Below are positions 27,005-39,300 of a stretch of DNA of 64,000 nucleotides, in pieces. Location of the stretch: positions 12,033,472-12,097,471 of the forward strand of contig NC_049985.1 in assembly GCF_000003815.2 (NCBI RefSeq), read 5' to 3'. The notes under the pieces were generated by a model. The model did not search any database. It was not told where the DNA came from and saw nothing but the letters and a program-made list of their open reading frames with translations. Positions within the stretch are counted from its first letter, which is position 1, and the number at the start of each line of letters is the position of its first letter. Source of the stretch: Branchiostoma floridae. Its lineage: Eukaryota; Chordata; Leptocardii; Amphioxiformes; Branchiostomatidae. The translations under genes were made by a program, and so were the position numbers.

Positions 27005-27154
27005 GATCCTACGGTAGCATAAGCTAGTATCAAAAACTGACAGAGAAGTGATCAAGCTGGCATAGGAGAGTGTTGCTCTGGTATGCGTCTGACTCCCTTT
27101 GGCCGGCTATGCTCCTTGGCCAGCTTTGATACTATCTTATGGTACCGTAGAATC
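27005..27154. mobile_element. Short palindromic MITE
   Basis: Inverted arms of 30 bp at 27005-27034 (GATCCTACGGTAGCATAAGC) and 27125-27154, with about four mismatches, enclosing 90 bp that also contains a weaker inverted pair around CAAGCTGGC / GGCCAGCTTTG. No coding capacity; superfamily unknown. Confidence 0.65.
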
Positions 27155-28099
27155 TTCTTGGAGATTACATCTGGTCACCTTGAAAATCATATAAAAGTTG
27201 TGCCAAGAAAATGGTTTGGCTAAATGCGATCTAAAGCCGTTATGAGCTATCTGAATCCGTAGAAAATTCACGGTAAGCTCGTGTACACTGTTACTATGAC
27301 AATAAATTGGTAGAAAATAGCAGACGGGAGAGGAAGACATTATGTGTAATTCCGTTGGAGGAAATCATGAACAAGGGAGCATTAGGCCATCAGAAGCAAT
27401 GAGTTAAAAGCATGTGAAATAGAATAATGTGCTATACATAAAAGACCACTCAAGAGGCATTGTGCAGATTCTGCCAAATAGTCAGGTATATAGGGGGACA
27501 GTGATATGAGGAATAACACGACGTGAGGTTTCTCTTCACACGAGGGTCAACACGAAAGGTGCCATTGCTCGCGTGCCGCTATCTTTGCACGCTCGCCCCA
27601 GGTAAAGGCCAATTACACAATTCATGTAGTTCTCTCCATCTGGCCGTTGTGTCACTTCACATAAGAGCCTGCCCTTGACGAATTCTTTGGGTTTTTTCCG
27701 AACTACCACTTCAATCCGCGAGACTCCCTGGGACGAGTCACCTTTTTTTTAACATTGTAAAATACTCCATTTCAGAATTTATTTACGGTTGGTTTGATAC
27801 AATTATTACCTCCCCGTCTATTTGGAAGAGATGTTTCATTTTATATCTATCTATAATCTTATATACATCTTGTACGAATACTCGACTTAATTGTTCAGAT
27901 GCCGGTCGTGTTATGGCAAAAAGAGAACCTACCGAATGTGTAGTTTGGATGGGTGGAGACAATTTCACCGCGTCGATCAATTTGAGTGACACATCCTGCA
28001 CGAAACATTTTCTTTATCCTTGGTTGATTATTGGTGTTGTTAGCAACTTATAATACAGAGTGATGGAAATCATTCTATAATGTCTTGAATATACGCATG

Positions 28100-28710
28100 T
28101 CTTTTGAATGAACTCCGTACGATGCGTTCTATCTCCAACATGTTCATGTCGGGGGAGACACGATCGCAGAATTCGGAAAGGACTTAAAACATTCATGATC
28201 CATTTGTTTTCAAACATGTCTCAATTTTCAAATTTGTATCAATTTACTTATGAATTTCTATTAAATTATCAACGTACCGTGTTGCCGACGAGTGATGAAC
28301 ACCATTGTATAATGTATTAAGTATTTGCATCGGCAACGTTCTCCATGGCATGCAAATCAATGTGTATCTGGCTGATTTGAATGAAGTACGATGTGTTCTA
28401 TTTCCAACTTGTTCCTGTCGGTGGAGACACGATCAGAGAATTAGGAAAGGACTTTACATTCATGATCCATTTGCTTTCCAATATGTCTCATTTCAAATGT
28501 ATCAGTTTACTTGTAAATTTCTATATCATTTTTATCGGGCTTTCTATTTTGTCATTTTCTTGAAGTACGCCAGCCAAGCAGAGGTTAGGCTCCGGCTGTT
28601 TTTTAACGTTTTTTTAGTCGTTTTTATCGGGCTTTCTATTTTGTCATTTTTCTTGAAGTACGTTTGACACAGCAAGATATTAAAAAAATAGAAAGCCTGA
28701 TAAAAATGAC
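28100..28710. repeat. Local tandem duplication and inverted repeat
   Basis: A block of about 165 bp starting GAATGAACTCCGTACGATG near 28106 recurs at about 28379 with moderate divergence. Downstream, TTTTTATCGGGCTTTCTATT occurs at about 28529 and 28621 and again in inverted form near 28684. No coding content is supported. Confidence 0.6.
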
Positions 28711-29289
28711 TAAAATATGTTAAAACAAGTGACCGTAGGTAACATAGTCTGTGACGTCGGTTTGGTATTTTGTTGGTTGTTATGTTCTGTTTGCTTGTTA
28801 TAGGGTCCACGTCCCCATTATAACGAAGAGAGCAAACACTACCTATTGAGCAACGCGAATTGTAAGATGTTGCGGCAACTTTCCAACGACTTTACACCTT
28901 ATAACCATAAAGGCATATGACTACCAACCACGCAAATTATTTTTTACTATAATATGTGATCCCAACCTCAATAATAAAGGCACAATGCGGGGAAAACAGC
29001 ATAGTGCAAGAAAAATCAGTTACGTACTATTAACTGTAGTGCCAGGCATAAAGTAATATTCAACACGCGGAATTCATCGTCACACAAAAGACCTAAAAGT
29101 CAACTCACAGCCACACTGTAAAGGAGATCGGACAAGAGACTGATGTACAAGTATATATGAAGACAGCATTATCATAATAAAGGTACCAACCATGTTAATT
29201 TAAAACGTAAATGGCGATTGGCCCGCAGCTACTTAGAATTACCGTAGATAGGTGATACTGTCATATTCAAAGTAGATTGATGTTATAAA

Positions 29290-29365
29290 ACATATCATGA
29301 CCAGCTGGTCGCAGCTGTGGACAACATGCACAGCTGGTCACAGCTGGCCACAGCTGGTCACAGAT
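29290..29365. repeat. Short CAGCTGG-rich tandem repeat
   Basis: Five or six imperfect units of CACAGCTGGTCA. Each contains a CAGCTG E-box core, so it is both a simple repeat and a cluster of E-box-like sites. Confidence 0.7.
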
Positions 29366-29454
29366 GTTGACAAATTTTGAGCAACATGGGTGAATGGTAA
29401 AATAAATATCCAACATATTTTGAGAAAGGTGAATAACTGTCATAACGGCCCAGT

Positions 29455-30900
29455 ACCGAAACACACCGCCAAAACAAACCCAGGTGCATCATCGACAACC
29501 TCAGTGTACATAGCGGACCTGCCAAACCACATACGATTCACACAGAGAACATACAGATACAAATACCACCGCGCGTAAACGTGATAAAACGACAACAGAA
29601 ATATGCAAATACAGATGAAATCGCGCGTAAAATTGATGTACATATCACGCATCTGCTTGAACAAGCAGACTTGGACCAATACATCGTGAAACGTACAAAT
29701 TCAAGGGGTGATATCTGACATTATTACATCCATAATGAAAGCAACTAGCGCGACAAAAAACACCGTGCGTCATCGTCTAACACTGTGCAGAGAACCTGCC
29801 AAACCACAAACGTATGCGACAAATAAAAAGCAACGGAAACCACAGATACAAGTGCAAGAAAACATGACGCATCTGCTTGCAATATTTCATTATGGCAAGA
29901 CACACACAAAGCGGCTCTGGACCAAAACTCCACAAGACGAACAAATTGTAGGGGTGATATTTACCACAAGACGAAGAAATTGTAGGGGTAATATTTTTTA
30001 TACATCCATAATAAAACCAGCAGCCGCGAAAAAAAACCTGCGTCATCGTCAACCTCATTGCAAAGGACTTGCCAAACAGCGTACGTATGCGACAACGGGA
30101 ACATGCAGATAAAGATGCGAACGGGAATTACTTTGACGATCCTATAAAACCACGCATCTGCTTGGTATATTTTATCATGGCAAGGCTCAAACAAAGCGGC
30201 CCTGGACCAAAACACCACAAGACGAAGAAATTGTAGGGGTGCTATTTTTATACATCCATAATAAAACCACCAGCCGCGAAAGAAAACAACGTGCATCATC
30301 GTCAACCTCAGTGAAGAGGACCTGCCAAACAACGTAGGTATGCGACAACGGGAACATGCAAATACAGATGCGAACGCGAATAACTTTGACGATCCGATGA
30401 AACCACGCATCTGCTTGACAATGTCCGATTACATCATGACCCACATGCAGGAGATCTGGACCAAAACACCGCAAGAAGAACAAATTGTAGGGGTGCTATT
30501 TTTATACATCCATAATAAAACCAGCAGCCGCGAAAAAAAAAGTGCATCATCGTCAACCTCAGTGCAGAGGTCCTGCCAAGCAACGTAGGTATGGGACAAC
30601 GGGAACATGCAAATACAGATGCGAACGCGAATAAATTTTACGATCAGATAAAACCACGCATCTGCTTGACAATATCTGGTTACATGGTGACCCACATGCA
30701 AAGGATCTGGACCAAAACACCGCAAGAAGAACAAATTGTAGGGGTGCTATTTTTATAACATCCCTAATAAAACCAATTGCCGCAAAAAAAAATCATGTGC
30801 ATCATCGTCAACCCCAGTACAGAGGACCTGCCAAACCACATAGAATTCAGACAATGGGAACATATAGATACAACTGCGAACGCGCGAAAACCTGACAAAA
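29455..30900. repeat. Satellite-like array of about six 250-280-bp units
   Basis: The marker TCATCGTCAACCTCAGTG recurs near 29491, 29772, 30041, 30297, 30549 and 30805, giving spacings of about 281, 269, 256, 252 and 256 bp. Units also share CCACGCATCTGCTTG, CTGGACCAAAACACC and AATTGTAGGGGTG. The last three spacings are most uniform. Long minus-strand frames recur in each unit with similar peptides, but they follow repeat periodicity and lack a gene context. Confidence 0.88.
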
Positions 30901-31169
30901 CTAAAAGTCTGTCGACCAGAGGTTCTGGTCACAGACTAAAAACAGCCGGAGCCCAACCTCTGCTTGGAGAGTAGCTGGTGGGCGGCAGCATCAGCGGCAC
31001 CGTGACCGTGTACAGGCTGGTGGCCCACCTGCCGAGAAGAGACAAAACTGCACCTATATACGTAGCTCCATCACAGCACGGAAATACCTTCAGTACCGCC
31101 GTGTGTTGAGCTGTCGTTGTTTATAGCGACCCAGTGTTCAAAATCTGGAGAACAATGCCATGCTATGCC

Positions 31170-31330
31170 AGCCTGGGTACCATCCGGATAGTAGTTTGCT
31201 CCTATGTTCGCTTCTGGAACAGCAGAGAGCGATATATACATAGTGTATCATGAATGCCATAGCTTGAAGCGACTGTATATAGTACATAATGAACGTCGGA
31301 GCGAACTACTTTCCGGATGATAATCAGGCT
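31170..31330. mobile_element. Palindromic MITE of about 160 bp
   Basis: Arms of 33 bp at about 31170-31202 (AGCCTGGGTACCATCCGGAT) and 31298-31330 (its complement with about four changes) enclose 95 bp. No target duplication is evident and there is no coding capacity. Confidence 0.7.
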
Positions 31331-31339
31331 AATTCTACG

Positions 31340-32360
31340 CATAACATATTCACAATTCTCGCCAGATAGCATCCTATACTATTAAGTGCCATCATTCCAG
31401 ATGTGGTCTCCACTAGTAAGCGTATATCGTAGCTGTCATTGTAAGTGCTGGTGATTGCAGCAATCAATGTTTAGAAAGGCTATGTTTGTTTATTCGACAA
31501 GATTTACCTCCAGGAAATGGAGGTATTGTACTGGGTGTGACTTTGTGTGTCTGTGTTTTGTAGCCAGCCTAAGTTATAACTTGAGATGGTCTGGATTGTG
31601 AGGATTTTGGATATCCAATGTAGGTAGGTCTTGAGAAAACGAGGACCGATGTCTATTCTGGTCCTTGCGGCTTTATTTGGCACTACAGCAGAAGATGTTG
31701 TGGCTGTTGTCTTGGTGGCAGATAGCTTTGATTTGTATGTCCACATTAAGAGGTGTAGATTCCAGATCCCTAGGTACTAACTTGCTCCGGAATGTGAGGG
31801 ATCTGTGCTAAAACCCTGTAAAGATAGATAACACTGAAAATTCTTTCATTCCAGTGGTTTTATAACATGACTTTGATATATATATATATGTAATTCATGG
31901 CAGAATGGAATATTACTTAATACGCGTGATTTATTATTAGCTCAACTTGCTACAGTAAAAATGGATTTCGATAGGCATATCTGATGCTCATTTGTTTCAA
32001 CATAACTCTATTACAAAAATAATGGAAGACCTTTGTAACAACAAGTAAACGAAATATTAGATTTTAGTGGATAATCTTATCGGTTATATTCCTGTAACCA
32101 AGGAGGCAGTATCTCTATATAAGCGTCCTTCTTGTAACTCACTCGGTGATAATAAACATGTGCATACTATGATAAGATCCAGAAATTCAGATATGTATAT
32201 TCAAACATTTGCCATAGTATAGTATTGGTACCGGTAAGCTAAGGTTTTTAAGACAAGCATATACTATCATTTGAAAAACATCATGTTAATTGAAGTCTTA
32301 TTTGCATAATGAATCAGACAGGATAAAATAAGAAAATTGCAAAATCTCTGAATAATTCAA
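31340..32360. other. Intergenic sequence upstream of the duplicated gene
   Basis: Nothing supported except a short (TA)n run near 31877-31889. It precedes the segment that is duplicated at 56.3 kb. Confidence 0.5.
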
Positions 32361-32369
32361 ACTAAACTC

Positions 32370-33359
32370 TTACTCAATTTGTGTTTCGCTGAGTGTACTT
32401 TTATTTACCACGTTCCGACTGAAGTGTTTAACATCTTTTGTCAAAGAAACATTCTCACAAGGATATCCCGATACACAAGCCAGGGAAAAGTTACATGTTT
32501 GTTTTGACTGCCTTTTTATATTCATAGTTTTTCCCTGCAAAACAAACCTTTGACACAACAAAATAAGTATTTTACCAATGACGACGTTTCTGAAGCAGTC
32601 TAATTTCGAAACAAAATTGTTTTTTTCAGCTACAAACTAATAATCAATCTCGGTGCTACTCAAAGTAGATGCCAGACTGGTAATGTAAACATTCTATTCT
32701 TTCATCCAGAAGATGAAGATATGACGTGTGGCGGTTAGTTGTAACATATGAATCGTAAAAGAAAGAGCTTTGATTATATCTCCTCTCTGAACCATCAGCT
32801 TAAATGCAGTGGTTGTTGCAATGTTGAGATTATGTTGTCGGCATGCTTGCTTTGTTCCAGCCCTGTTGACAAAGTAGTCATACCATATTTTCTTTACAGC
32901 TGAGTTAAAATGTGCAGAATTGATATTGTCATTATTATTTATGTAATTATTATGTAAACGTACGACGTTTTGAAAATGATTAAAGCTGGTGTACTTAGCA
33001 TGATGATGAAAGCATTCTGAGTACTCGAACACCAGCACAAGAGTTACGTAAAGAAACGTTGTTAAAACAACAATTTCTTACAATCTACGGAAAATGATAA
33101 CTTATCCATGAGACCTTGCCTCATTAGTCTAGGTAGTCGTCGGTTTGTGACTGAATTTGCCTTAAAAGTCCGTCGTCAGACTTAGGCGCAAATTTCACAT
33201 AAGCTTGAGGCCAAAATCATTCTACTTCTTTGCTCAAAGGTTACGTTTTGGTCAATTTGAAACAGCATATTTCTTGTATCGACAGTTTGTCAGACATTTC
33301 TTATTCTGGGCACAGCGCCACTCTATCTTGGACTATGTGAGCTCATTGTTTGAAAGACG
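32370..33359 (+). promoter_or_regulatory. Duplicated upstream region of the type II lectin/kringle receptor gene
   Basis: This kilobase upstream of the first coding exon is clearly homologous to 56320-57286. Shared blocks include TTACCACGTTCCGACT, TATTTTACCAATGAC, CTACAAACTAATAATCAA, ACCATCAGCTTAAATGCAGT and AGATTATGTTGTCGGCAT. It should hold the promoter and 5' UTR, but no TATA box or start site can be fixed by eye. Confidence 0.5.
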
Positions 33360-36300
33360 ATGAGTAAAACCAGCATCAGAGGAAGGCCCCTTCCTGCCTT
33401 GCCGACTTCATCTTCACGTCAAGATGTCGATTCAGGTAGGTTATTATAACTATAACACCATTGCAATTTTCAATGACAACAACGGCAAAATGCTTTCTAT
33501 ATCTCTAGCCAATCTTCAGGATTGTGATCGTCGAGTGGCAAAACCTTTGCCAGATCACAGATGGCCAACAAAGCAACTAATGACATTGTTAACGTTTCTA
33601 TGGAATTGCACCTATTGGGTTGAAGCAAATTTGGTGGCGACCATGTTAACCAAGGCGAAATGATCATTGAAATATCATAAAGTGGTTATTGAAAGACACT
33701 TAATTATGGAAATAACATTGAGCGCCTTGGGTACGACCCGTGAAAGACCAGTCAAATTCTTGCTCGCTCAATGCTATACTAGTATACGCCCTGTGGCACT
33801 GCAATTTGACAAGTCCGTCTTTGAGGCCATCGAACTTACCAGGTTAACATGATCAACTTTTAACTTTTATGAAGCATTGGTCAAATTAAATGACGATTAA
33901 GGATGGACTTTCAAATGGTTGTACTTTTATGAACTACAGTAGAAAGCGTTGAATAGCACACCCAATTTGCCAGCGCAGTTCTTGCAATTATCCGCCGTGT
34001 GCAATAATTACGAAGTTAAGGTGGGCTCCCACTGCACTCGCGTCACGCTTGCGTCGCTTCGGGGTTCGACAACGCAGACGTAACCCCGCGGCACCTAGAG
34101 GTGACGCGAGCGAACCTAGAGGTGACACAAGCAAGCGCGACGTTTTTTTGGAAGTTAAAAAATAACGCAAGTGGCAAGATGCCCCAACAGTGACCCAAGA
34201 GTGACACAACAGTGACCCAAGAGTAACACAACAGTGACACAATAGTGACGCCAACATGTCTTCAACAGTATCAAGGTTATATTTTGTCTATTTTGCACCA
34301 AGTATCAAAAGTAAACATTATTTTATTATTGAAAAGCTATTTTGGATACATTTTGGATATCATTTTACAGCAGTTTTTCAGTTACAACAGTGACCCAAGA
34401 GTAACACAACAGTGACACAACAGTGACGCCAACATGCCTTCAACAGTATCACGGTTATATTTTGTCTATTTCCTATTAAAACGTAGGAAATATCAAGATT
34501 TTTCATTTGTGAAATATGAAAATTAACACACACCATTACACATACTTGTTGCAAAACACATAAGCGATGGAGTCAAATCTGGTATATGGTTCGTGTCCAT
34601 TCATTTGGGTTACTTCTTTTACTGTAAAAGTCTTTCAAGGTTATTATATAACATAAGTAACATTCATAAGCATAAGCATCATCACAAGGGAAATTATTTC
34701 ATTATAAATCTCATTTTTAGGCATTTTCATCATTTTACAGTGATTTTTCATACATTGACAACGCTGCGACTTCCGATAACCTGTCCATTTAGTCTAGAAA
34801 CGCAACAGTGACGCATGTCAGTAGGAGCGCAACAGAAAATCGGCGAAAATAACACAACAGTGACACAATGAACGAACCCCGAAGCGACGCAAGCGTGACG
34901 CGAGTGCAGTGGGAGCCCACCTTTACCAAGCTGGACCGTACATACTCTATACCTTACAGTGTATTATGCACTGTGACACGTCAATGTTTACGGGTCAGCC
35001 CAAAGTAGTGTCCTGTCCAATGCCGGGATAGGTTAGACTACCAACACTATGGTAGTAAAGTACATTGTACTGTACCACTTATCCAGAGGGTAGATACGGT
35101 TTGATCAGTAATGCTGACAGTTGATGATCACAAAAGTACCGCACCGCCAACAGCGACTGATATGTCCGTCTGTAGGACCCGAGTCGCTGTGTGGTTTCCA
35201 ACTGTATGCTAAAAACGTAAAACCACTGCAAACATTTCTCCTTAAAGCAAAGGTACTTCCCAGCGACCATAAATGCAATTACAGTAATTACACAATGGAC
35301 GGATGGAGAACACATTTTATTGAGTATGTCACAGCAAGTTGTCTCACAAATCGTAGGGCGGGCGTCTCTTTATGCATGGTGCCAACAAGCCCCCCCCCAC
35401 CCCCCAAGCACACACACAATTTTTGCTTTCTTTTGCTTCTAATAACAATTTCATACCTGTTGTCGGGTATTGTGCCTTTACACAGGCAGTTATCGGCTTA
35501 ATTTTACCGCGTATGCCAATTTTTAGCAAGCATTTCCATTCAATTCGTCGGCGCTGTTTCACAGATTTTCGTGCAATTATCCGGCATTCGTAACTTTTCT
35601 TTGTGCAGATAAGCGAAGTCACTAATAATGGAGTGAATGGTGGCCGGTTTGGGATTTTGGCATTCCGTGCAATTGACCGAAGTGTGTGATTATCCGACGT
35701 GCAATTAACTGGCTTCTATTGTATATTTCACAATAGATGGAAAAATCGAGGTCGAAGATGACTTTGAAACTGGTACCCAAGGGAGTGAACACGCCGATGT
35801 CGGGACGTACAACCAACTCCCCGTGACTGCAGGCTTCGCCAGCAACGAGAGATATGGGTCCGGTACTTTACAACTAGAGGACATCCAAGGTATCGTTACA
35901 CCGTAATAACCTTCGCAAACAATGCTATGTTTCCGGGTTCGTTTGTGTAATTGCATGCAGGTGTGTGTGTGCGCGCGTGCCTGTGTATGTGTGTACGCGT
36001 GCGAGCGCGAGTGTATGAACAATACAACTTAAGAAACCATGACCTTCGCCTCGTGAATACGATCACTCGAACATGCCGGAGTGGAGTGTCTTGATATTTG
36101 TCATGTGATGTGGGTAGGTATTGTTGAGACCTCGAAATGATTAGATTTTTGGCGTACTATGGCTTGTTATAGTAGCGAAGTACAGAAATTATGTCTCTGG
36201 TCATGATTTTTAAGTGGTAGATAGCCCTTGGAAAGAAAAGTGCGTCGTGCAATTTTGGGTTCCCAAGTGGAATTGTAGGGGCCAACTTTTTTTTCAAACT

Positions 36301-39300
36301 TGGATAGGGAGTAAGTCAAGAAGGGGACTGATGGATCGTCACGATGTTTTAAATGTAGATCGTGTAAGGAATAATTTACATAATGATGTGTTCGTTATTC
36401 AAATCATGACATAATTTGCATGATGACGAAAAGTAATAAATTCCATTATAGGACTCTCTCAAACATGTGACATAAGTAACCGAGAATGACAAGAATATTG
36501 ACAGGTATCAACTAAGTAGGACATAATTTGCATCATAACTGAAAACGTTTCTCATTTTATGCAGGCTTTTCATTTGACGTCATCTGCGCCATGTTGGATT
36601 ACAGCGTACGTCTGTAAACCACACCCAGATGCTTCTGCTTAATTCAATTACCCGCCAACATGGTCGTTGGAGGATTCAAATTATAATTAGTATGACGTCA
36701 ATGAAAAGCCTGTATACTGGTAATACCCCCCTCACAATAGGCGCGATTCGATCGGAAGACTAGTTTACGAACTCTGAATGACATTTTCGTGAGTAAGACG
36801 TCCGGTGTTCTCACGATCATCTTGCGATTTTTACGGATCGCCGGCAGTTTTCAGGAGTCTTACGACGGTCGCGGTGCAGCGAAACATGTTCTTAACATAT
36901 GCGACTAGTCGAAGGAAATCTCCAAAATCGCACAGCTCGATACCGAGTCGCAGATTGTGCGAACAAATCGTGCGTACCTTGCAAGGGTATCGGTCAATAG
37001 TCTTGCGTCAATCCAACGATTGAAGACCGATAGGCGAGCAAAGACATAGTTATTAATCATCGAGCGCAAATCGGATGGCGAACGCCCGTCAGTTGGGCAA
37101 CGTTCGGGCGACGTTCGCCCGACTTCCGTTTGTTTACAAATATTGAATTTCTGGGAATGTGAGGGTAATTCTAACATTGTGGCCGCTGTGGCATTATGCA
37201 GGCTGGCTTTGTGACACACTTTCTTTTCTTGCGTCATTTCTATTATGCCCGCGCATTCCATTCATTGGTTAAAAAGATTACGACAACAAAATAAGCAACA
37301 TTTATTGATCTATTGCCTTTTTTGAGGAACGTTTTGTGTTACCTTGTCCGCGTGCAAGAGGTCATGGGAGGTTTATTATCATAGATTTATTCACCGTCGA
37401 TCTCACGAGCCTCGCGTATATGTGAGGGGCCAGTTTTGATGCGAAAAATACGCAAGACCATCTTAAGATCTTAAAATCAGCCGACTTTCCTGCGATCGCG
37501 AAGAACGTCCGAAGATCGTATATAATGTGAGGGGGGTATAACAGACAAGAAAAAAACACTCGTCCTGCATTTGAAAGTAACTGTATGTAGGCATTCTTAG
37601 ACACGAATCACGCAATTAAGGAATGCTTCATTTACAGAATTTGTGAGGAAATGCTATAATGGCCTGCTTTGCTAAAACAGGATTTTCATACTTTGAACAC
37701 CTTGTGCTATTTCGGAATAGAAGATCATCAAATGATATTATAGTTTATGAAAATGACAATATTACTTGCACAATCACAGCGAAACGTTTATGGTACGCCA
37801 CTAGAAAAGGTTTCTACCATTTGGCAAAGGTATTAGGTCATGAAACTCTTGCAATTGGATTGTGAATTCCATTAAATATAGAATACAACACGGTATATTC
37901 CGTATTACCCGAGGTGCCAGCCCGACCGTGGGTCGGATCGCTGGCTGGGACCGAGGGTGATGTGGAATACACCGTGTTGTATTTTATTTATGTCATACCC
38001 ACCTGAGAAAACCCATGTTTTGATGCGAAATGCAAATTTGGTGCCCTCGAACAAAAAGCGTTAAGCCCCGTTTACAAATCAAGAATTTGACTCGGCCGAG
38101 TTGTCAGCGAGCTCTAAATTACGAGGAGGCATGAATCTGATGCCTACGAACAAATGGCAGAGTTTCTTCGTCGGTATCAGGGTCATACCTCCTCGTAATT
38201 TATAGCTCGCTGACAACTCGGCCGAGCTAAATTCTTGATTTGTAAACGGGGCTTAACAACAGCAATCTTCCAACGTCCGAATCAGGTATTCGAATTGCCA
38301 ACCGTGCCACACACGAAATGGTTCGATTTACTCGAATGAAGCCTGTGTGATACAATTTTCGAACCCGTGTGATACGGAAAGTTATCACATGTTTTCGCGT
38401 CACAGGTATGACATAAAAGGAGATATCGGTTACTCTACGAATGTTATTACCTTTGCCAGAATGGCTAAGGTTATGTTTTAGGCTTGTGAGTCTGTGTGTG
38501 TGTCTGTGTGTGTGTGTGTTAACAGCATAACTCGAGAAGCCTTTGATGTATCCCGATTATATTTGGTAGGTGGGTAGGGGTCGGGAAAACGAAGGTCAAG
38601 TTCGATAATGGGCCCCCTAGCGGCTTGCTAAGGTACTGCAGCAGAACCTCAATTTTTGATATCTCCTGTTCTGGACATGCTGTGATCATGATTTTCGAGT
38701 GGTAGATAGCCCTCGAGGCAGAGAGTAAGTGCTGGGAGTTTGAGCCCCCTAGCAGCTTTTTTGGAACTGCAGGCGCCGGTTTCCTTTCAAACTTTACAAC
38801 GAAAGAATAACTCTACAACGTGTTGACGAATCGTCANNNNNNNNNNNNNNNNNNNNNNNNNNNNNNNNNNNNNNNNNNNNNNNNNNNNNNNNNNNNNNNN
38901 NNNNNNNNNNNNNNNNNNNNNNNNNNNNNNNNNNNNTTAGGAAAATTTATAAAACCACTGCATTCCATGATAGGACTTTCAAACTTGCCACATATGTAGC
39001 TGGAATGAGAGAAATGTTGATAGATATCAATTATGCAAATGATGGCCTCATTTGCATAATTAATGAGAAAATATGAACATTTTGGCGGATCATCATGCTG
39101 TTTGGTATGTAGGTAGCGTAAGTGAAGACCTACATAATGAGATACCAATTATGCCAACAGCTAATTTACATAATTAATGAGGATATTTATAAATTCATAC
39201 ATTCCATGATAGGACTTTAAAACTTGTCACATATGTAGCTGACAAAGAGAGAAATGTCAATACATATTTACCATGCAAATGATGATCTCATTTGCATAAT

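Noticed and set aside
27783-28217. Minus-strand ORF pair possibly forming a small gene
   Set aside because: No domain recognised, and the flanking sequence is a local tandem repeat; not enough to call a gene.
29961-30734. Minus-strand ORFs of 98-149 residues
   Set aside because: They repeat with the satellite period and show no start, splice or domain evidence.
35957-36012. His/Thr-rich minus-strand ORF
   Set aside because: Translation of a GT/GC simple repeat next to the exon at 35737-35889.
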